Positions 1 through 10,906 are shown, counted from the stretch's first letter. The stretch: DNA of 64,000 nt from Epithemia pelagica (GCA_946965045.2 OX337237.1:1736001-1800000), one strand, 5' to 3'. Notes: generated from the letters alone by a model not told the origin. A program made the numbers and translations.

Positions 1-76
1 CGACGCCCAGAGCTTCTTGTTCATTTCTCAATGTTGGATTGTGTCCTGTCCGCGATTGTCGTCGTCGCATTGGGGA

Positions 77-106
77 ATCACTCGAGTTCCGATCACTCGA
101 GTTCCG
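77..106. repeat. Two-copy 15-bp direct tandem repeat
   Basis: The unit ATCACTCGAGTTCCG occurs twice head to tail, without mismatch, at 77-91 and 92-106. Each unit contains a CTCGAG palindrome. No function is evident. Confidence 0.9.
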
Positions 107-1154
107 ATCTCTCTGGTCCTTGGAGGCTTTTCTACGAATCGCGGAGTTCTTGTTGCCTCCACTGAGTCTTCGAGCGAACTTGCCGGGTGTTTTTGTACGA
201 GATGGCGATGAACGTACCGGTGGGTGATTCTCCATCGATTGCGACCTTACGTAGTCTATTTCATCTTGGCTTTTCTCCAGTCCGATCACGCGAGTGAGAC
301 CTTTTCCGGAATATCGGGAAATCATGGGGTAGTCTGAACTGTGCCTGTCGTGTTCACTAGACCCTAACCTATAGTGTGGTTGCTGCATTTCTTGTTTTTC
401 AAACGTGAGCCACCGGCCACGAAGAGTTGCTTGGCTAGCCTCTGCATCGCCAGTGTCTATCAGTCCAATGGGGAGACTTTTCTGATTTACATCACTCACC
501 CGTGACCGTGAACTCTGCTTACCCGATGGATTGCTCTGCCATAGCGACTTCATGATGGGATGAACAATGGAAAATGATGAAAAGAGAAAATGAAATCTAG
601 TAATATTTTGGACTTTGGACTCCCTATGGCTCTACACTTATGTAGTATTTTTGTCGTCATCCCGGAGCTACTACTTGACCTAATTTATGTCACTTACATT
701 GGAATCTCTTATGTGTTTCGCTCTCCGTCGCTATTGGCGACGACACAGACTAACAATATGAGAAGCGTGAGATCGTTTTGTGCGCTTTGCTAAAAGTATG
801 TGGTCGGCGTGCGTCCTGCTGTTGCGTCATTCAAATACTATTGGCTTTCCTTCCGTGCTGTGTTATGTAGAGGATGCGTTGAACGGGCCATGGAATAGCG
901 AGGATGCCGAGATCCAACACGCCACGAAATAGATGGGCACGAGGACGAAGCATCCCCCATATCCCATCCCGCTCCGTTCACACGGTTCCTTTTGGTGTAG
1001 CTCCAACTCTGAAGCAGTATATTTTCCCCGATGAGGATAGAGAGTCACCTGAAATGTCTCTTACCTCACCATGTGCGTCATGATTTGTCTGCACAACTAG
1101 AGTAAGAATGACTACATTGAGAGTATCAACTATCAACGCCTTCTTTCGGGCACC

Positions 1155-1178
1155 TGGCAGTGGCAGTGGCAGTGGCAG
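1155..1178. repeat. (TGGCAG)4 microsatellite
   Basis: Four perfect copies of the hexamer TGGCAG, about 410 bp upstream of the kinesin start codon, in non-coding sequence. Confidence 0.85.
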
Positions 1179-1591
1179 AGTGTGGGTGTGGATTATGGAT
1201 TACAAGTAACAAGTTACAAGTATCATTTTTTACCACATCGCTTTGTCGCGTGGTCGTCTCAACTCTCAACTCTCAAAAACAACAACGAGCGCACGAGGGC
1301 GCCGCGCCAGCGCAACATAAGCTCTCTTCTTACCTCATTATGTAAACGCGCGCCTTTCCACGTTCAACGGATAGATCTTACAGGTACTTAAATGGATACT
1401 TCGTCTGCGCGCGGGGAGATTCGATCCTGAATGCTCACAAAATGGAAGAAGAAGAAGAGGAGACGTTTCTTCGTCAACTTCTGTTGTCTGAGTTTATTTT
1501 CCCGTCGATTTCATTCTTCTCGTTCATGTGCGCAAGTACGCGTGAGATTTGAAGGCCATCGACCGAAATTTGATCCTTTCCAAGAGCAGCC

Positions 1592-4219
1592 ATGAGCTCT
1601 CGCCGCTTGTCACTTGGAGGATCAGCTCTCCGCGAGATCTCAACAAACAGCTCTGCACGAAGACTGTCGCTCGGCGGTGCTCGTCGTTCAAACACTCCCC
1701 TAAAGGACAGGCGAGAAGCTCTTGAAGACTGGAGGCGCACTTCCCGCGGCAGAGATCCATCAAGTGATGCGGAAAATGTGAACAATGATGCGAAACGGCC
1801 CAGGACACAGGTTGACTGCCCTCCACTTCCACCCTCCACGGCACAAAAGCTCGCGGAGCCTGGAATGACGGCTCTGGAGCGCTACCGCCTCAAAAAGCAG
1901 CTCAAGCAGCAACAACAGGAGCACACTGCTCGACCACCCCGGAGCTCAGCTCATGAGGTAGGACAGACGACAACTTCTCGGTTGGTTTTGTCTGAGGACT
2001 TTGATGATGAAATTTCGTTCAACTCTGGTGCACACACGTCAACTCCAGCATCGCGCCGTCGTTTGGCTAATGGTCGTGCACGACGCAGATCACATCTTCC
2101 GCCAAAGCAAGATGACACTGAAACAACGGTGGACTTTGAGCCACATTCTTTCTCTCAAAATAGTGAAACATCATCCTATACACGGAGTCGCCATCATGAA
2201 TTGTCGCAACAAACTCTCAGTCAGTTGACAACTGAATCAGAAGCAAATTCTCCCGCAGTGTATCTTGAAACAGTTGGAGGAAGTATTGAAGCAGGGCTAC
2301 GATCGCGCTTACGTGAAATGGAGCATCGTATTGATCAACTAGAAAAGGACAAAATGACGTTGCTCGTGGCTAAGGCTCCCCTTGAAGCTCGTCTTAAACA
2401 AAAAGAAGAAGAATGGGAGACAAAAGAGAAACGACTTGTCAATGAGGTCGATGCGCTTCGACGAGAAAGCAGGGAGGCAGAAGATCGTTTTCGTGACCTT
2501 CAGGCTTCGTACGATGGCGTCGAGGGAGAGCTTAAACGCATGCGACTTGAAGCGAAGAAGCCTTCGAATCCAAATACTGCTCGGGGAAACATGGAACAAA
2601 CACGATGGGGCCGAATGTATCAAAACGACGAAAGTGACTCGGAACTGAAGAAGCAACTCAAGGCGGCGCTTGATGACAACAAATATTTGAGAGGGGAAAA
2701 AGTGTCGCTAGAGAAAGAGCTTCATGGGACCAAGATCGAATTCCAGGCCGTGTCCCGAGCCCTTGACGAGCTACAACTCGAATACGATAGTCTAGCGCAA
2801 TGTAGTAGTGAGAATCGGGATGCTGAAATCCAACTTGAACGCCTTACAACAGAGCATATTGCGACCTCAGCGCAGCTCAACGCTGTCTATCAGGAACTGG
2901 CAGACACTAAGGCAAGAACGGAAGCTGAGGCCAGGGCTCAAGAAGAAGATCACAAAAAGTCCATCGAAGATCTCAGATTTCAGTTGAGTGTCGCAACGGC
3001 ACGTGCATCTAATTCAGGCTGTCGTCGAGAAGGCGGCACAGATGACACTGCTGTCTTGCAAGCAAGGAACGAAGAGCATCTTCGTCGAATCGCAGATCTT
3101 GAAGCTGAAGTTCGGAAAGGCGAGGAGATACGACGTCAAATGCACAACCGAATTCAAGAGCTTCGCGGGAACATTCGAGTGTTTGTTCGGACTCGTCCAT
3201 TTCTTCCTGGAGACAGTGATCAGAATGAACCAGCAATTGAGGTTGCTCCAGATGGTGAATCTCTTGCAATTGAAGACGCCCGAACGTCTAAACTCCACAA
3301 TTTCAGCTTCGACAAGGTCTTTCCTCCTTCTGCGGGACAAGATCAGGTTTTCATGGAAGTGGCTGACTTTGTGCAGAGTGCACTCGATGGATACCATGTT
3401 TGTTTGTTTTCTTATGGACAGACTGGCTCGGGCAAAACTCATACTATGCAAGGGAGTGGCAACAGTGCGATGAGAGGAATCATCCCACGAGCTGTTGAGC
3501 AGATATTGAATCAAGCTCGCAAGCTGCAGTCACAGAAATGGGATTTCAATCTTTGTGCATCTTTTTTGGAAATATACAACGAGGAACTAAAGGATTTGCT
3601 CGCTGGAAAGTCTAATGGTACAAAGAGCAAGCTTTCAATCAAGCGATCGAAAGGCGGAAAGAGCTATGTCGACGGACTTTCTGAGTTGAAGATTGATACA
3701 AACAATACCGAAAATGGCATGGAACAGCTCCATGAAATCATGACCATTGCAGCTGGGGCAAGATCTGTCGCAAGCACGAAAATGAATGCACAGAGTTCGC
3801 GTAGTCATTCAGTCTTCATGCTACACCTTCGCGGCTATAATGAAGAAACCGGAGCTGAAGTTCACGGTGCACTCAACTTGTGTGACCTTGCAGGAAGCGA
3901 GCGTTTGGATCGAAGTGAAGTTGGAAATGATGCTAAAAGACTTCGTGAAACTCAAGCCATCAACAAGAGCTTGAGTTGTCTTGGAGATGTCTTTAATGCT
4001 CTAGCACAGGGCGCCTCGCATGTGCCCTACCGAAATTCGAAACTCACGTACTTGCTTCAGGACTGCCTTAGTGGTGACGGCAAAGCACTGATGTTCGTCA
4101 ATCTTAGCCCAACTCCTGCTAGCAGCAATGAAAGCCTTTGCTCACTGAGGTTTGCCCAGCGAGTTAACCAAGTCGAACTTGGCAAACCTACAAAGCATAT
4201 TCAATACAAGAATCATTAA
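1592..4219 (+). CDS. Kinesin-14 (C-terminal motor kinesin, Ncd/Kar3/HSET type)
   Basis: A single-exon 875-residue kinesin with its motor at the C terminus. The basic, Ser-rich N terminus carries RRLSLGG twice in the first 30 residues. A long coiled coil follows (about 230-520). The kinesin-14 neck, IQELRGNIRVFVRTRPF, leads into the motor at about 525-865. Visible motor motifs are the P-loop GQTGSGKTHTM (about 609-619), switch I with SSRSHSVF (about 733-740) and switch II with LCDLAGSERL (about 762-771). The neck before the motor marks the minus-end-directed family, which in other eukaryotes focuses spindle poles and crosslinks microtubules; that role is inferred here. All nucleotide-binding motifs look intact. 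The ATG at 1592 is the first in frame and gives a plausible basic tail. The gene is convergent with the next one, with about 200 bp between stop codons. Confidence 0.96.
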   Translation: MSSRRLSLGGSALREISTNSSARRLSLGGARRSNTPLKDRREALEDWRRTSRGRDPSSDAENVNNDAKRPRTQVDCPPLPPSTAQKLAEPGMTALERYRLKKQLKQQQQEHTARPPRSSAHEVGQTTTSRLVLSEDFDDEISFNSGAHTSTPASRRRLANGRARRRSHLPPKQDDTETTVDFEPHSFSQNSETSSYTRSRHHELSQQTLSQLTTESEANSPAVYLETVGGSIEAGLRSRLREMEHRIDQLEKDKMTLLVAKAPLEARLKQKEEEWETKEKRLVNEVDALRRESREAEDRFRDLQASYDGVEGELKRMRLEAKKPSNPNTARGNMEQTRWGRMYQNDESDSELKKQLKAALDDNKYLRGEKVSLEKELHGTKIEFQAVSRALDELQLEYDSLAQCSSENRDAEIQLERLTTEHIATSAQLNAVYQELADTKARTEAEARAQEEDHKKSIEDLRFQLSVATARASNSGCRREGGTDDTAVLQARNEEHLRRIADLEAEVRKGEEIRRQMHNRIQELRGNIRVFVRTRPFLPGDSDQNEPAIEVAPDGESLAIEDARTSKLHNFSFDKVFPPSAGQDQVFMEVADFVQSALDGYHVCLFSYGQTGSGKTHTMQGSGNSAMRGIIPRAVEQILNQARKLQSQKWDFNLCASFLEIYNEELKDLLAGKSNGTKSKLSIKRSKGGKSYVDGLSELKIDTNNTENGMEQLHEIMTIAAGARSVASTKMNAQSSRSHSVFMLHLRGYNEETGAEVHGALNLCDLAGSERLDRSEVGNDAKRLRETQAINKSLSCLGDVFNALAQGASHVPYRNSKLTYLLQDCLSGDGKALMFVNLSPTPASSNESLCSLRFAQRVNQVELGKPTKHIQYKNH

Positions 4220-4425
4220 GTGAATCTTCACGGGTCTTTTAGTACAACATTTAACCGGACATTTGAGCTATTAATAAAATGAAATTGATAGTGCAGATTC
4301 TTCATGACGACATCGAAGATGTTTTCCCCTGTCTATTATCACCAGTATTGGTCATCAGTAGCATTATCAATGGTACAACGAGATCGGGTTTTGTATGATT
4401 TCGGAAGTTGAACAACGAAGAGTCA

Positions 4426-7092
4426 TCAGAACGGATTTTTTGTTTTCCATCCCTGGGCCGTTTCTTTGACGGCAGCTCCAAGTACACCCATGTTGAAGAC
4501 ATCATTTTCCTCGTAGATTCCTGGCCACATGGCACAATTGAGTAAAACCTCCAAGCTCGTTGCACTTCTTATGTCTTCGATATCAGAGCTATCGTCGTCT
4601 AACATGGTTTCTCCAAGGTGATCGATTTCAGGTTCGTACTCTGAGAAAGATGCAAGCATGGAGCTACCACTTTCGGTGTTCACATCTCTGTCATGGTCAA
4701 TTTCGACTTGACTGAAATCAACTAGAACTTCATCCTGTGCATTTATTCGCTCCCCGAGGACGTGGTCTTCTGATCCTTCACTCGAATCATTTGTGGTGGA
4801 CGAGGACTTCTCGACGACGAGCGTTCGAAAATCAGCTTTGTCAATTGCTTCTTTTGCATATGCCAACCAGTTCTGCGTGGTGGCACCAGGGGTTTCTTTT
4901 AATACCTGTCGTGGTGGTTCCTGCCAATCGCGCGTCTTTGTTTGAGCATAGTTTCTGGCTTTGGTCCACACCATTGTTTGTCCCGACTTATCTTTCGGTG
5001 ACGGTTCGTATATCTTCAATGAAGATTCCTTGGACTGCATCTCCATTGCATCTCCAACACCTTGTTTTTCTGCTTTTCGTTGTTTTCGTCGTCGTGGCGA
5101 ATAGCGAGTTATGCTCTCGATAGATTTCTTTTCAGTGGCCGAACTTCCTGAATGGCTGTCAGTATGAGATAGACTCTTGTACAATGTTTTCCTTGTAGAA
5201 CTTGTCTTGGAGGAACTTTTAGAAGCATTTCCATCTTCCGAGGTTTCATCATGTTTAGCTGTATCCAAGAATTTTGCTCCGTGCGAGGAGGACTCAGATG
5301 AGATCTTTCGTCTGATCGTTTTATCTTTCGAGACTTTCGTTTGGATCTCCACGGCATCCATCGTCCCCGTTTTTCGCTGTGATGTGTTCGGGTTCGGGCT
5401 TCTCCAGAAGTTTTTTCGTCTAGGGGTTTGCAGTGTCTCTGCTTCAGAAAAAAGAGATTGTTCTTCTTCTCGGAAACTTTCGTTTCCGCTCGTTGACGGA
5501 AGTCGACAGAAAATTGGTGTCCGCTTGCGTGGAGACAAACTTGTCGCCTTGCCGTCGTCGTTGCCTTTCGCAGAGAGGGGAGGAAGTCCACTTTTATCTT
5601 GTTTTGAATCCTTGCTGACCTTCACTGCGATACTTTCCGCTAAACGTATTGCCTTGCCGTCCTGGTTGCCTTTCACGGAGAGAGGAGGAAGTCCACTTCT
5701 ATTCCGTTCCGTTTGTCTTGAGCGGGCAGAAACATCCGATCTTGAGGCTTCTCTCAAAGCCGGACCATAATCGTCTTTATCGCAAGATGCTCTTTTCCGA
5801 CTATCGTCTTCCCATGAAGTAGCATTGAACTTGAGGTATGAACGTTGTTCCGAGATGTTTGGAATCTCTTTGGTTACATTCCTCTGCATGTCATTACTCT
5901 CGACCTGACTCTCACCAGTCCGCCGTCGAGCTAGCGATGAAATCTCTACGATACGGTATGGCACCTCTACGCCCTCCTCTCTACCCGGTGAGATTGGGGG
6001 AAATGGCACGGAATCTCCCTTGTCCCGGGCACGAGGTGAGTGCGACGGGCGCAAACCAGACCCCTCGGGGAACTCATCGACTTCTCGTAGAGCCGAGTTT
6101 CTCGGAGACCGGATTACCTTGGAGGCAACGCCTTCCTCCTTCATCGTCTTGATTGGAGCCGGATTTGACGATTCAAACGAGGCTTTCGCCGGTGCAATTT
6201 CCTCGTCCCTCAACGTAACGTCTTCTTCCTCGCCATGCTTTTCGGCTTCAGTAGATCCGTCGGAGTCGGCTGATACTTTTAGGTCTTCTTCTCGGTCTAA
6301 AGCCACTTCGGAGTGAACAACACTTTGTTCGTGTGACAGTGACTCTACCAAGAGAAGATCTGATACAGACCTTTTTTGATTGATCATGAATTCTTCTACG
6401 GTGAAGGTCTTTGCTTCGAGAGATGATGGATTCGGAACATAGAGCTCGTCATCCTCACCATCTGATAGATCTTGGTTTGTGCTGCATGTACTATAACTAC
6501 TTGATTCCACGGCCTGAGAAAACCTTTTGGGGACGACCGGAGGAGCTGATTGTTCAAGCCTTTCATTATCCTTCTTTTCGTCCAGAGGGGACAAACCCCG
6601 CACACTCTGGCTTTCAGCGGTCCTGCGAGGTGACGAATAGTGCTGTTTCGGCTTTGTCGATGCGCGTGTCGTCATTTTCACCCTTGTGACGATAGCTTTG
6701 TCTTCAATTTGACTCCTTGTTTTCCGAGAAGCACAATCGCTAACGGAGTCGTTTTGGTGTAACTTGGATGGGCTTTCTTCAAAGGACGGAGAAGAACTGT
6801 CGGAACTAGTGCTGTCGAGATTGATGGTGCGCTTTTCTTGTGCCTTTGCGTGATTACTTGAACGATGGACTGGGGCTTTCTCTGTTCGTTGGGTACGTCT
6901 TGGATACTCATCTTGTGTCTTCCTTGGAAGCCTGGAACGGGAACTACTCTTTAGTTTCGGCATCCTCGTTCTAGCGGTTGAGTAGGCTAAGAAGTCATCC
7001 TCACTCTTCCAACTTTTGCTGAACAGATCCAAGATATCATGATCACGGTTGCTCAGCTTTTTGCGCGATGATCCGACCAAATGACGAGGCAT
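4426..7092 (-). CDS. Large disordered Ser/Lys/Glu-rich protein of unknown function
   Basis: An uninterrupted frame of about 888 residues from the first in-frame ATG (complement of 7090-7092). Upstream the frame stays open only through non-ATG codons. I do not recognise a domain. Composition is dominated by Ser, Lys, Arg, Glu and Asp, with many SP/TP and RxxS sites, as expected for a long disordered, phosphorylated protein. One internal duplication is clear: the motif SGLPPLSxKGNxDGKA occurs twice about 35 residues apart (DNA about 5540-5710). The C-terminal 150 residues are acidic, and the end is less charged with Trp and aromatic residues (CAMWPGIYEEND), which may be a conserved docking or short folded segment. 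A nuclear or cytoskeletal scaffold is possible but unsupported. Length and codon continuity make it a real gene. Confidence 0.75.
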   Translation of the reverse strand: MPRHLVGSSRKKLSNRDHDILDLFSKSWKSEDDFLAYSTARTRMPKLKSSSRSRLPRKTQDEYPRRTQRTEKAPVHRSSNHAKAQEKRTINLDSTSSDSSSPSFEESPSKLHQNDSVSDCASRKTRSQIEDKAIVTRVKMTTRASTKPKQHYSSPRRTAESQSVRGLSPLDEKKDNERLEQSAPPVVPKRFSQAVESSSYSTCSTNQDLSDGEDDELYVPNPSSLEAKTFTVEEFMINQKRSVSDLLLVESLSHEQSVVHSEVALDREEDLKVSADSDGSTEAEKHGEEEDVTLRDEEIAPAKASFESSNPAPIKTMKEEGVASKVIRSPRNSALREVDEFPEGSGLRPSHSPRARDKGDSVPFPPISPGREEGVEVPYRIVEISSLARRRTGESQVESNDMQRNVTKEIPNISEQRSYLKFNATSWEDDSRKRASCDKDDYGPALREASRSDVSARSRQTERNRSGLPPLSVKGNQDGKAIRLAESIAVKVSKDSKQDKSGLPPLSAKGNDDGKATSLSPRKRTPIFCRLPSTSGNESFREEEQSLFSEAETLQTPRRKNFWRSPNPNTSQRKTGTMDAVEIQTKVSKDKTIRRKISSESSSHGAKFLDTAKHDETSEDGNASKSSSKTSSTRKTLYKSLSHTDSHSGSSATEKKSIESITRYSPRRRKQRKAEKQGVGDAMEMQSKESSLKIYEPSPKDKSGQTMVWTKARNYAQTKTRDWQEPPRQVLKETPGATTQNWLAYAKEAIDKADFRTLVVEKSSSTTNDSSEGSEDHVLGERINAQDEVLVDFSQVEIDHDRDVNTESGSSMLASFSEYEPEIDHLGETMLDDDSSDIEDIRSATSLEVLLNCAMWPGIYEENDVFNMGVLGAAVKETAQGWKTKNPF

Positions 7093-7857
7093 TTTCCTTG
7101 ATGTTTTGGAAGGATGAACACACAGAGCTTTTGATTCAAACGGGGTGTTTCCTCTCTGAGTTTGTGGAGGTGGATACAGACTATTGTTTGAACGTTGTCG
7201 AAGAAAAGTGTGGACCCCAGCCAAGCGACGATCCCTGTTGTTTCTTGCTGTTGTGAGAATCGAGGTCGTCGGTGATGCCTAACAGTACGCCGCCCGGCGC
7301 ACAAGAATATGCTTGAAAATAAGCCCTGCTCTCCGCCGATTCTACAACGTCGACAATTAGCGGTGTGATGCGGTCGCCAATATGGCGTATCTGATGATAG
7401 AGAGCATGAATTATCCATCACATGATGGATATGACTGATTACTACAATAACTTGTGTAGTCTAGTGAGTAAAATATCAATTAATGAAGTATATAATATGA
7501 TGCAATATGATCATACTATATGATTTTCATTGATAATTTCCTCGCCTTCATCTCGCTTGCTCGGATTTCTGTTTTTGTATTGCCTTCTCCAGAGAGTACT
7601 ACTTACGTCTATATACGATGATATACACGACATCCACCATCCACGAGTGAGAGTCGCATTGGCGACGTTTTGGATTTTGGATTTGTCCGCAAACCTCAGT
7701 CCATGGTCCATGGTGGTACAAACAAGAAAACCGAAACAATCCACACCCGTTCCCCGTAGACCACAACCAAAGCAAGAGTCCGAAAACGTTAATGTTTCTG
7801 GACTCCCCTCCTCTCGCTTCAAGCTGAACTAGGGATCGACAATAAACTCAGAGTAGG
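7093..7857. other. Divergent intergenic region
   Basis: This separates the start of the disordered-protein gene (leftward) from the small membrane protein gene (rightward), so it probably holds both promoters. The centre, about 7430-7530, is AT-rich with several ATAT and CAATATGATCA-like stretches. No gene is supported. Confidence 0.5.
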
Positions 7858-8390
7858 ATGGTTGAGAACCACGAGAGCAATCCAGGTGCAAGTCAGCCTT
7901 TGTTTGAATTTCAGGACAAAAAGCAAAGAAACTTGTTCTATTCCCTCGTTTGGGTGTTTCTTGTTCTTGTGATTGTATTGCCATTGGGATCGTTCATTGC
8001 ACCTTTTTGGTTGGTTCTTCAACTCTTCGAACCCCTGTTGCCAGTCAGTAAGTGGACTGATAAGGAATTTGGTTTGATGTTGGAGCATCTATACGGCGCC
8101 ATCTAAAAACTACTGCCCACGTTTTCATTGCCATGGTATTTCTTGCATTAACCTTGAATCGACAGTCAGAGACGTGAACGAGCTGTTAGAAAAGTAAGAA
8201 TTTCTTTGTTGCTTGTTATTTTCGCGGGAAAACGTTCTCATCTAAATCTGCATATCTTCTTTTGATCCTTCAATTCAGACTTCTTACATGGCCGAGAAAG
8301 ATGGGCCTTGCAATTTTCGAAAGCAGAGAAACTTTTCCAAATCCATTTGAAACGGATTCCTCAAATCCACCGTCATCTGCTTCGGTCTAA
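7858..8390 (+). CDS. Small single-pass membrane protein, three exons, 109 aa
   Basis: Conceptual splicing of 7858-8047, 8166-8193 and 8279-8390 gives one 109-residue frame. Both introns have canonical ends: GTAAGT...ACAG, 118 nt, and GTAAGA...TTCAG, 85 nt. The middle exon is only 28 nt. The protein has a polar N terminus, one strongly hydrophobic segment at about 31-60 (VWVFLVLVIVLPLG and onward), a short charged linker from the microexon, then the conserved-looking sequence LLTWPRKMGLAIFES and a Ser/Pro-rich tail. Without splicing the frame stops after 82 residues. The clean splice sites and the Trp/Pro/Arg motif in exon 3 support the spliced model. I cannot name the family. It looks like a tail- or signal-anchored organelle or ER protein. 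Confidence 0.7.
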
Positions 8391-8942
8391 GCACACGGAT
8401 TATTTGGCGTATCGTTCCCATATTTGAAGTCCGTGGATGAGAGATAGCCCAGGCGGCATGGACACATTAAGTAGTGGCTGTATCGAGCGTGAGGCAATGG
8501 TTAGAATGGAATTCAGTTTCTCTTGTCGATCGTGCATTGTGGCGGCAAGAGCGAGAACCCGAGTACCTGCCCCCATTCCTAGCAAAGAACTAAGAAAGCA
8601 GCCTCTCTGTACATTATGCCTTCTTTTGTTTAGTGTCAACAGTCAAGAAAGTAGACGAGGTTGAGAGTTGAGAGGGCGATAACTTTGTGTAGTTGTAGCA
8701 GTAGGAGCATTTTTTGCGACAACTATACTTCCCACATACTATGGGAGTATGGGACACGGGACCCAGCTAGTGGAACCCGCTGATGTCTTGCGGGATCGCA
8801 AATATCCCACATCATGATGAGACACAAGTCTCGGAAATTCGCTCCGGTTGTCTCTTGACAATGGGCTGCGACCTGCGACCTAACTGTCTCAACTCCTTCG
8901 AGAGATTTTGCTAGCGACTGTCCGTAGACCAAGGTACCAACA
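8391..8942. other. Intergenic region
   Basis: No gene is supported. An imperfect inverted repeat lies around 8729-8760 (CCCACATAC and GTATGGG arms). The region contains the 3' flank of the small membrane protein gene and the 5' flank of the PUB-domain gene. Confidence 0.45.
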
Positions 8943-10906
8943 ATGTCACAGGAATCAGTTGGGAGAGATGAAGTGAGCGGAGAGCAGAATCGGTTAACCC
9001 AAGACTCTCAAGGTTCAGCCCATGAATCGCAGCAGCATACATCTAGTGGGTCCACGACACGTCTCAATACCAAAGATAGAAACGGCGATGATTCTTCAGT
9101 ACCTCCTGGCGTGAAAAGAGAGAGTGTTCAACTTTCGACAAGCAGCTTATCGAGGTCTTATCCTTCTCATTCACAGTATGGGTCATATAATTCACCACCT
9201 CCTGTTTCTCCTCAGGCAGATTTGGGCCGTATGCATACAAGAATGCACCCTGGTCCCCATGACCTTACATCATCAGCATCATCGGGATTTGAAAACGAGA
9301 GCCCTCCTTCTTCTTTCGGACAAACCACTTTTTTAATGTCAGCAGGAGCCGTTTTGGGATTGACGGCGGCAGCTGCTGTGAGATGGTTGAATGGAGGCGA
9401 TTTTGCTATCTTCCCGGATTCAGCATCTTCTTCCACTGGAAACACTAGTATCGGCCTGAGACCAAAAAGCTCTCCATTAGTTTCGAATCATCACATTGAT
9501 CCTCAATCAGCTCCCGATATTCGCAATCGCAGTACCGGCCAACTTTCCGACTCGCATGATTTGTCGAACCAGGATGAAAGCGTTTCCCGTCAACTTCACG
9601 AGGACATCAATAGCTTGGTGATGCTCTCCGTGATCAAAGTAGGCAGCAGGCATCGTTAGTACAACAATTGGTTCGTCGAGATGGCACTCGATACGTCGAC
9701 CAATCCATGGACTTGTTGAGACAACAACAGCAAGCAAGTGGAAACAGACTCAACCAAGAATCCATGGAAGTTGTGCATGGAGATGAAAACGGTGGGACTG
9801 GGATCCGGACAAACTTGAACATTATACTAGACCATGTGACGTATCTTCAACAAAGTTTAGAAAACAGGGACACAAATGGGAATTCTCTTGACATCGAAAG
9901 CTTCCAGATGCGCCTAAGCGATATGAAGAAAGTACTGGAGTCTTGCATCGACAAATCGACCACAGCAACAAAGGTATCGATTTCAGAAAAACCGTGCAAC
10001 TCGGTCGTATCTTTTGGTCCCCCTTCAGCAGTTGGATTGACACCCTCTAAACTCCAAATTTCTGCAAATCTTGAAGAAGCGGTGGTGACTGCGATGCCCA
10101 TCGAATATTCTGGTCTAAGCAGCGCGGCAGGACTGAATGCACTTGATGCGTCCTTACAGAAGCTCTTTGAACAGAACTCACATGACATGTTGCGTGAAGG
10201 AACCCCCCTTTTGTATTTGTACGTCAGCAACCTGGAGAAACATCCGCTTATGCCAAGATATCGCAAAATTTTTACAAGCAATGAAAGTTTTCAGACTAAA
10301 ATTCAACCGTTGGTTGGCGGAATAGATCTCCTAAAAGCTGTCGGATTCACGGAGATGGAATCTAGTTGGCAATGGTTACCGGCTGAGAGTAAGAGTGATG
10401 CTCATGACCACCCTGAACACCAAAAACAGAGGGAAGAAGAATATTTGGAATACTTGAGAGAAGCTGCCAAGGCCCTGAAAACGATGCAACAACAACTCCC
10501 TCCGAAGGAGAGCGAAGCAGCGCCATTCCCGTGCTCGCCCTTACGTGTTGGACTTGAAAGCCTTTCGAGAACAATATCTAGTCACGAAAAGCTTCCTTCC
10601 GATGCATCGAGTTCATCGGTCGCTGCTCCTTTGAATGATGCGTTGCGAGCCGCACTTTTGTGTCCCCAAACACCTGACCCCTCAATAAAATCACCACCCA
10701 TCCCCAAAAAACAGATTTTCATGAATGATGACGTCCATGACGAAGGCTCTGGCAAGACGTTGCCAGTTGCTGTTGAACAAGACGGTTCATCAGCAGGCAT
10801 TCCGTGTCCCTCGTTTTCAATACGGGGACAAAATAAAAGCACTGGGGTGATCGAAAGTGAAGAAGCTGTAGAACTAGATGAGACGACGAACGCACTTTGG
10901 AAATGA
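8943..10906 (+). CDS. PUB/PUG-domain membrane-anchored protein, apparent frameshift
   Basis: Two frames combine into one protein of about 654 residues. The first part (8943 to about 9618) is Ser/Gln-rich and disordered, followed by a hydrophobic segment, TTFLMSAGAVLGLTAAAAV, at DNA 9325-9390. The second part continues in another frame as a Gln-rich helix (RQQASLVQQLVRRDG and onward). It then reaches a PUB domain at about 10138-10390, with LYLYVSNLEKHPLMPRYRKI, NESFQTKI and GIDLLKAVGF. PUB domains typically bind the C-terminal tail of p97/CDC48, so a membrane-linked adaptor for CDC48 is a reasonable inference. The frames meet at about 9614-9646, where one extra base in the TTGGTG stretch would join them. 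A 29-nt GT-AG segment could also restore the frame but is too short for an intron. Either a consensus error or a real null allele fits. Confidence 0.7.

Larger units (their letters stand above)
1..1591. other. Left-edge intergenic region without a convincing gene
   Basis: Only short open frames with no recognisable motif occur here. The region has a perfect two-copy 15-bp tandem repeat at 77-106 and a (TGGCAG)x4 run at 1155-1178. The last few hundred bases are presumably the 5' flank of the kinesin gene, but I see no clear promoter element. Confidence 0.6.

Noticed and set aside
590-793. Short hydrophobic plus-strand frame near the left edge
   Set aside because: 67 codons, no signal of splicing or conservation visible; not enough to call a gene.
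1410-1440. Possible tRNA B-box-like sequence (GATTCGATCCTG)
   Set aside because: No matching A box or cloverleaf stems could be traced around it.
2339-3514. Minus- and plus-strand frames of 80-166 codons inside the kinesin gene
   Set aside because: Shadows of the kinesin coding sequence with no motif of their own.
9618-9646. A 29-nt GT-AG segment as an intron in the PUB-domain gene
   Set aside because: It would restore the frame but is well below plausible intron length; other introns in the window are 68 nt or longer.
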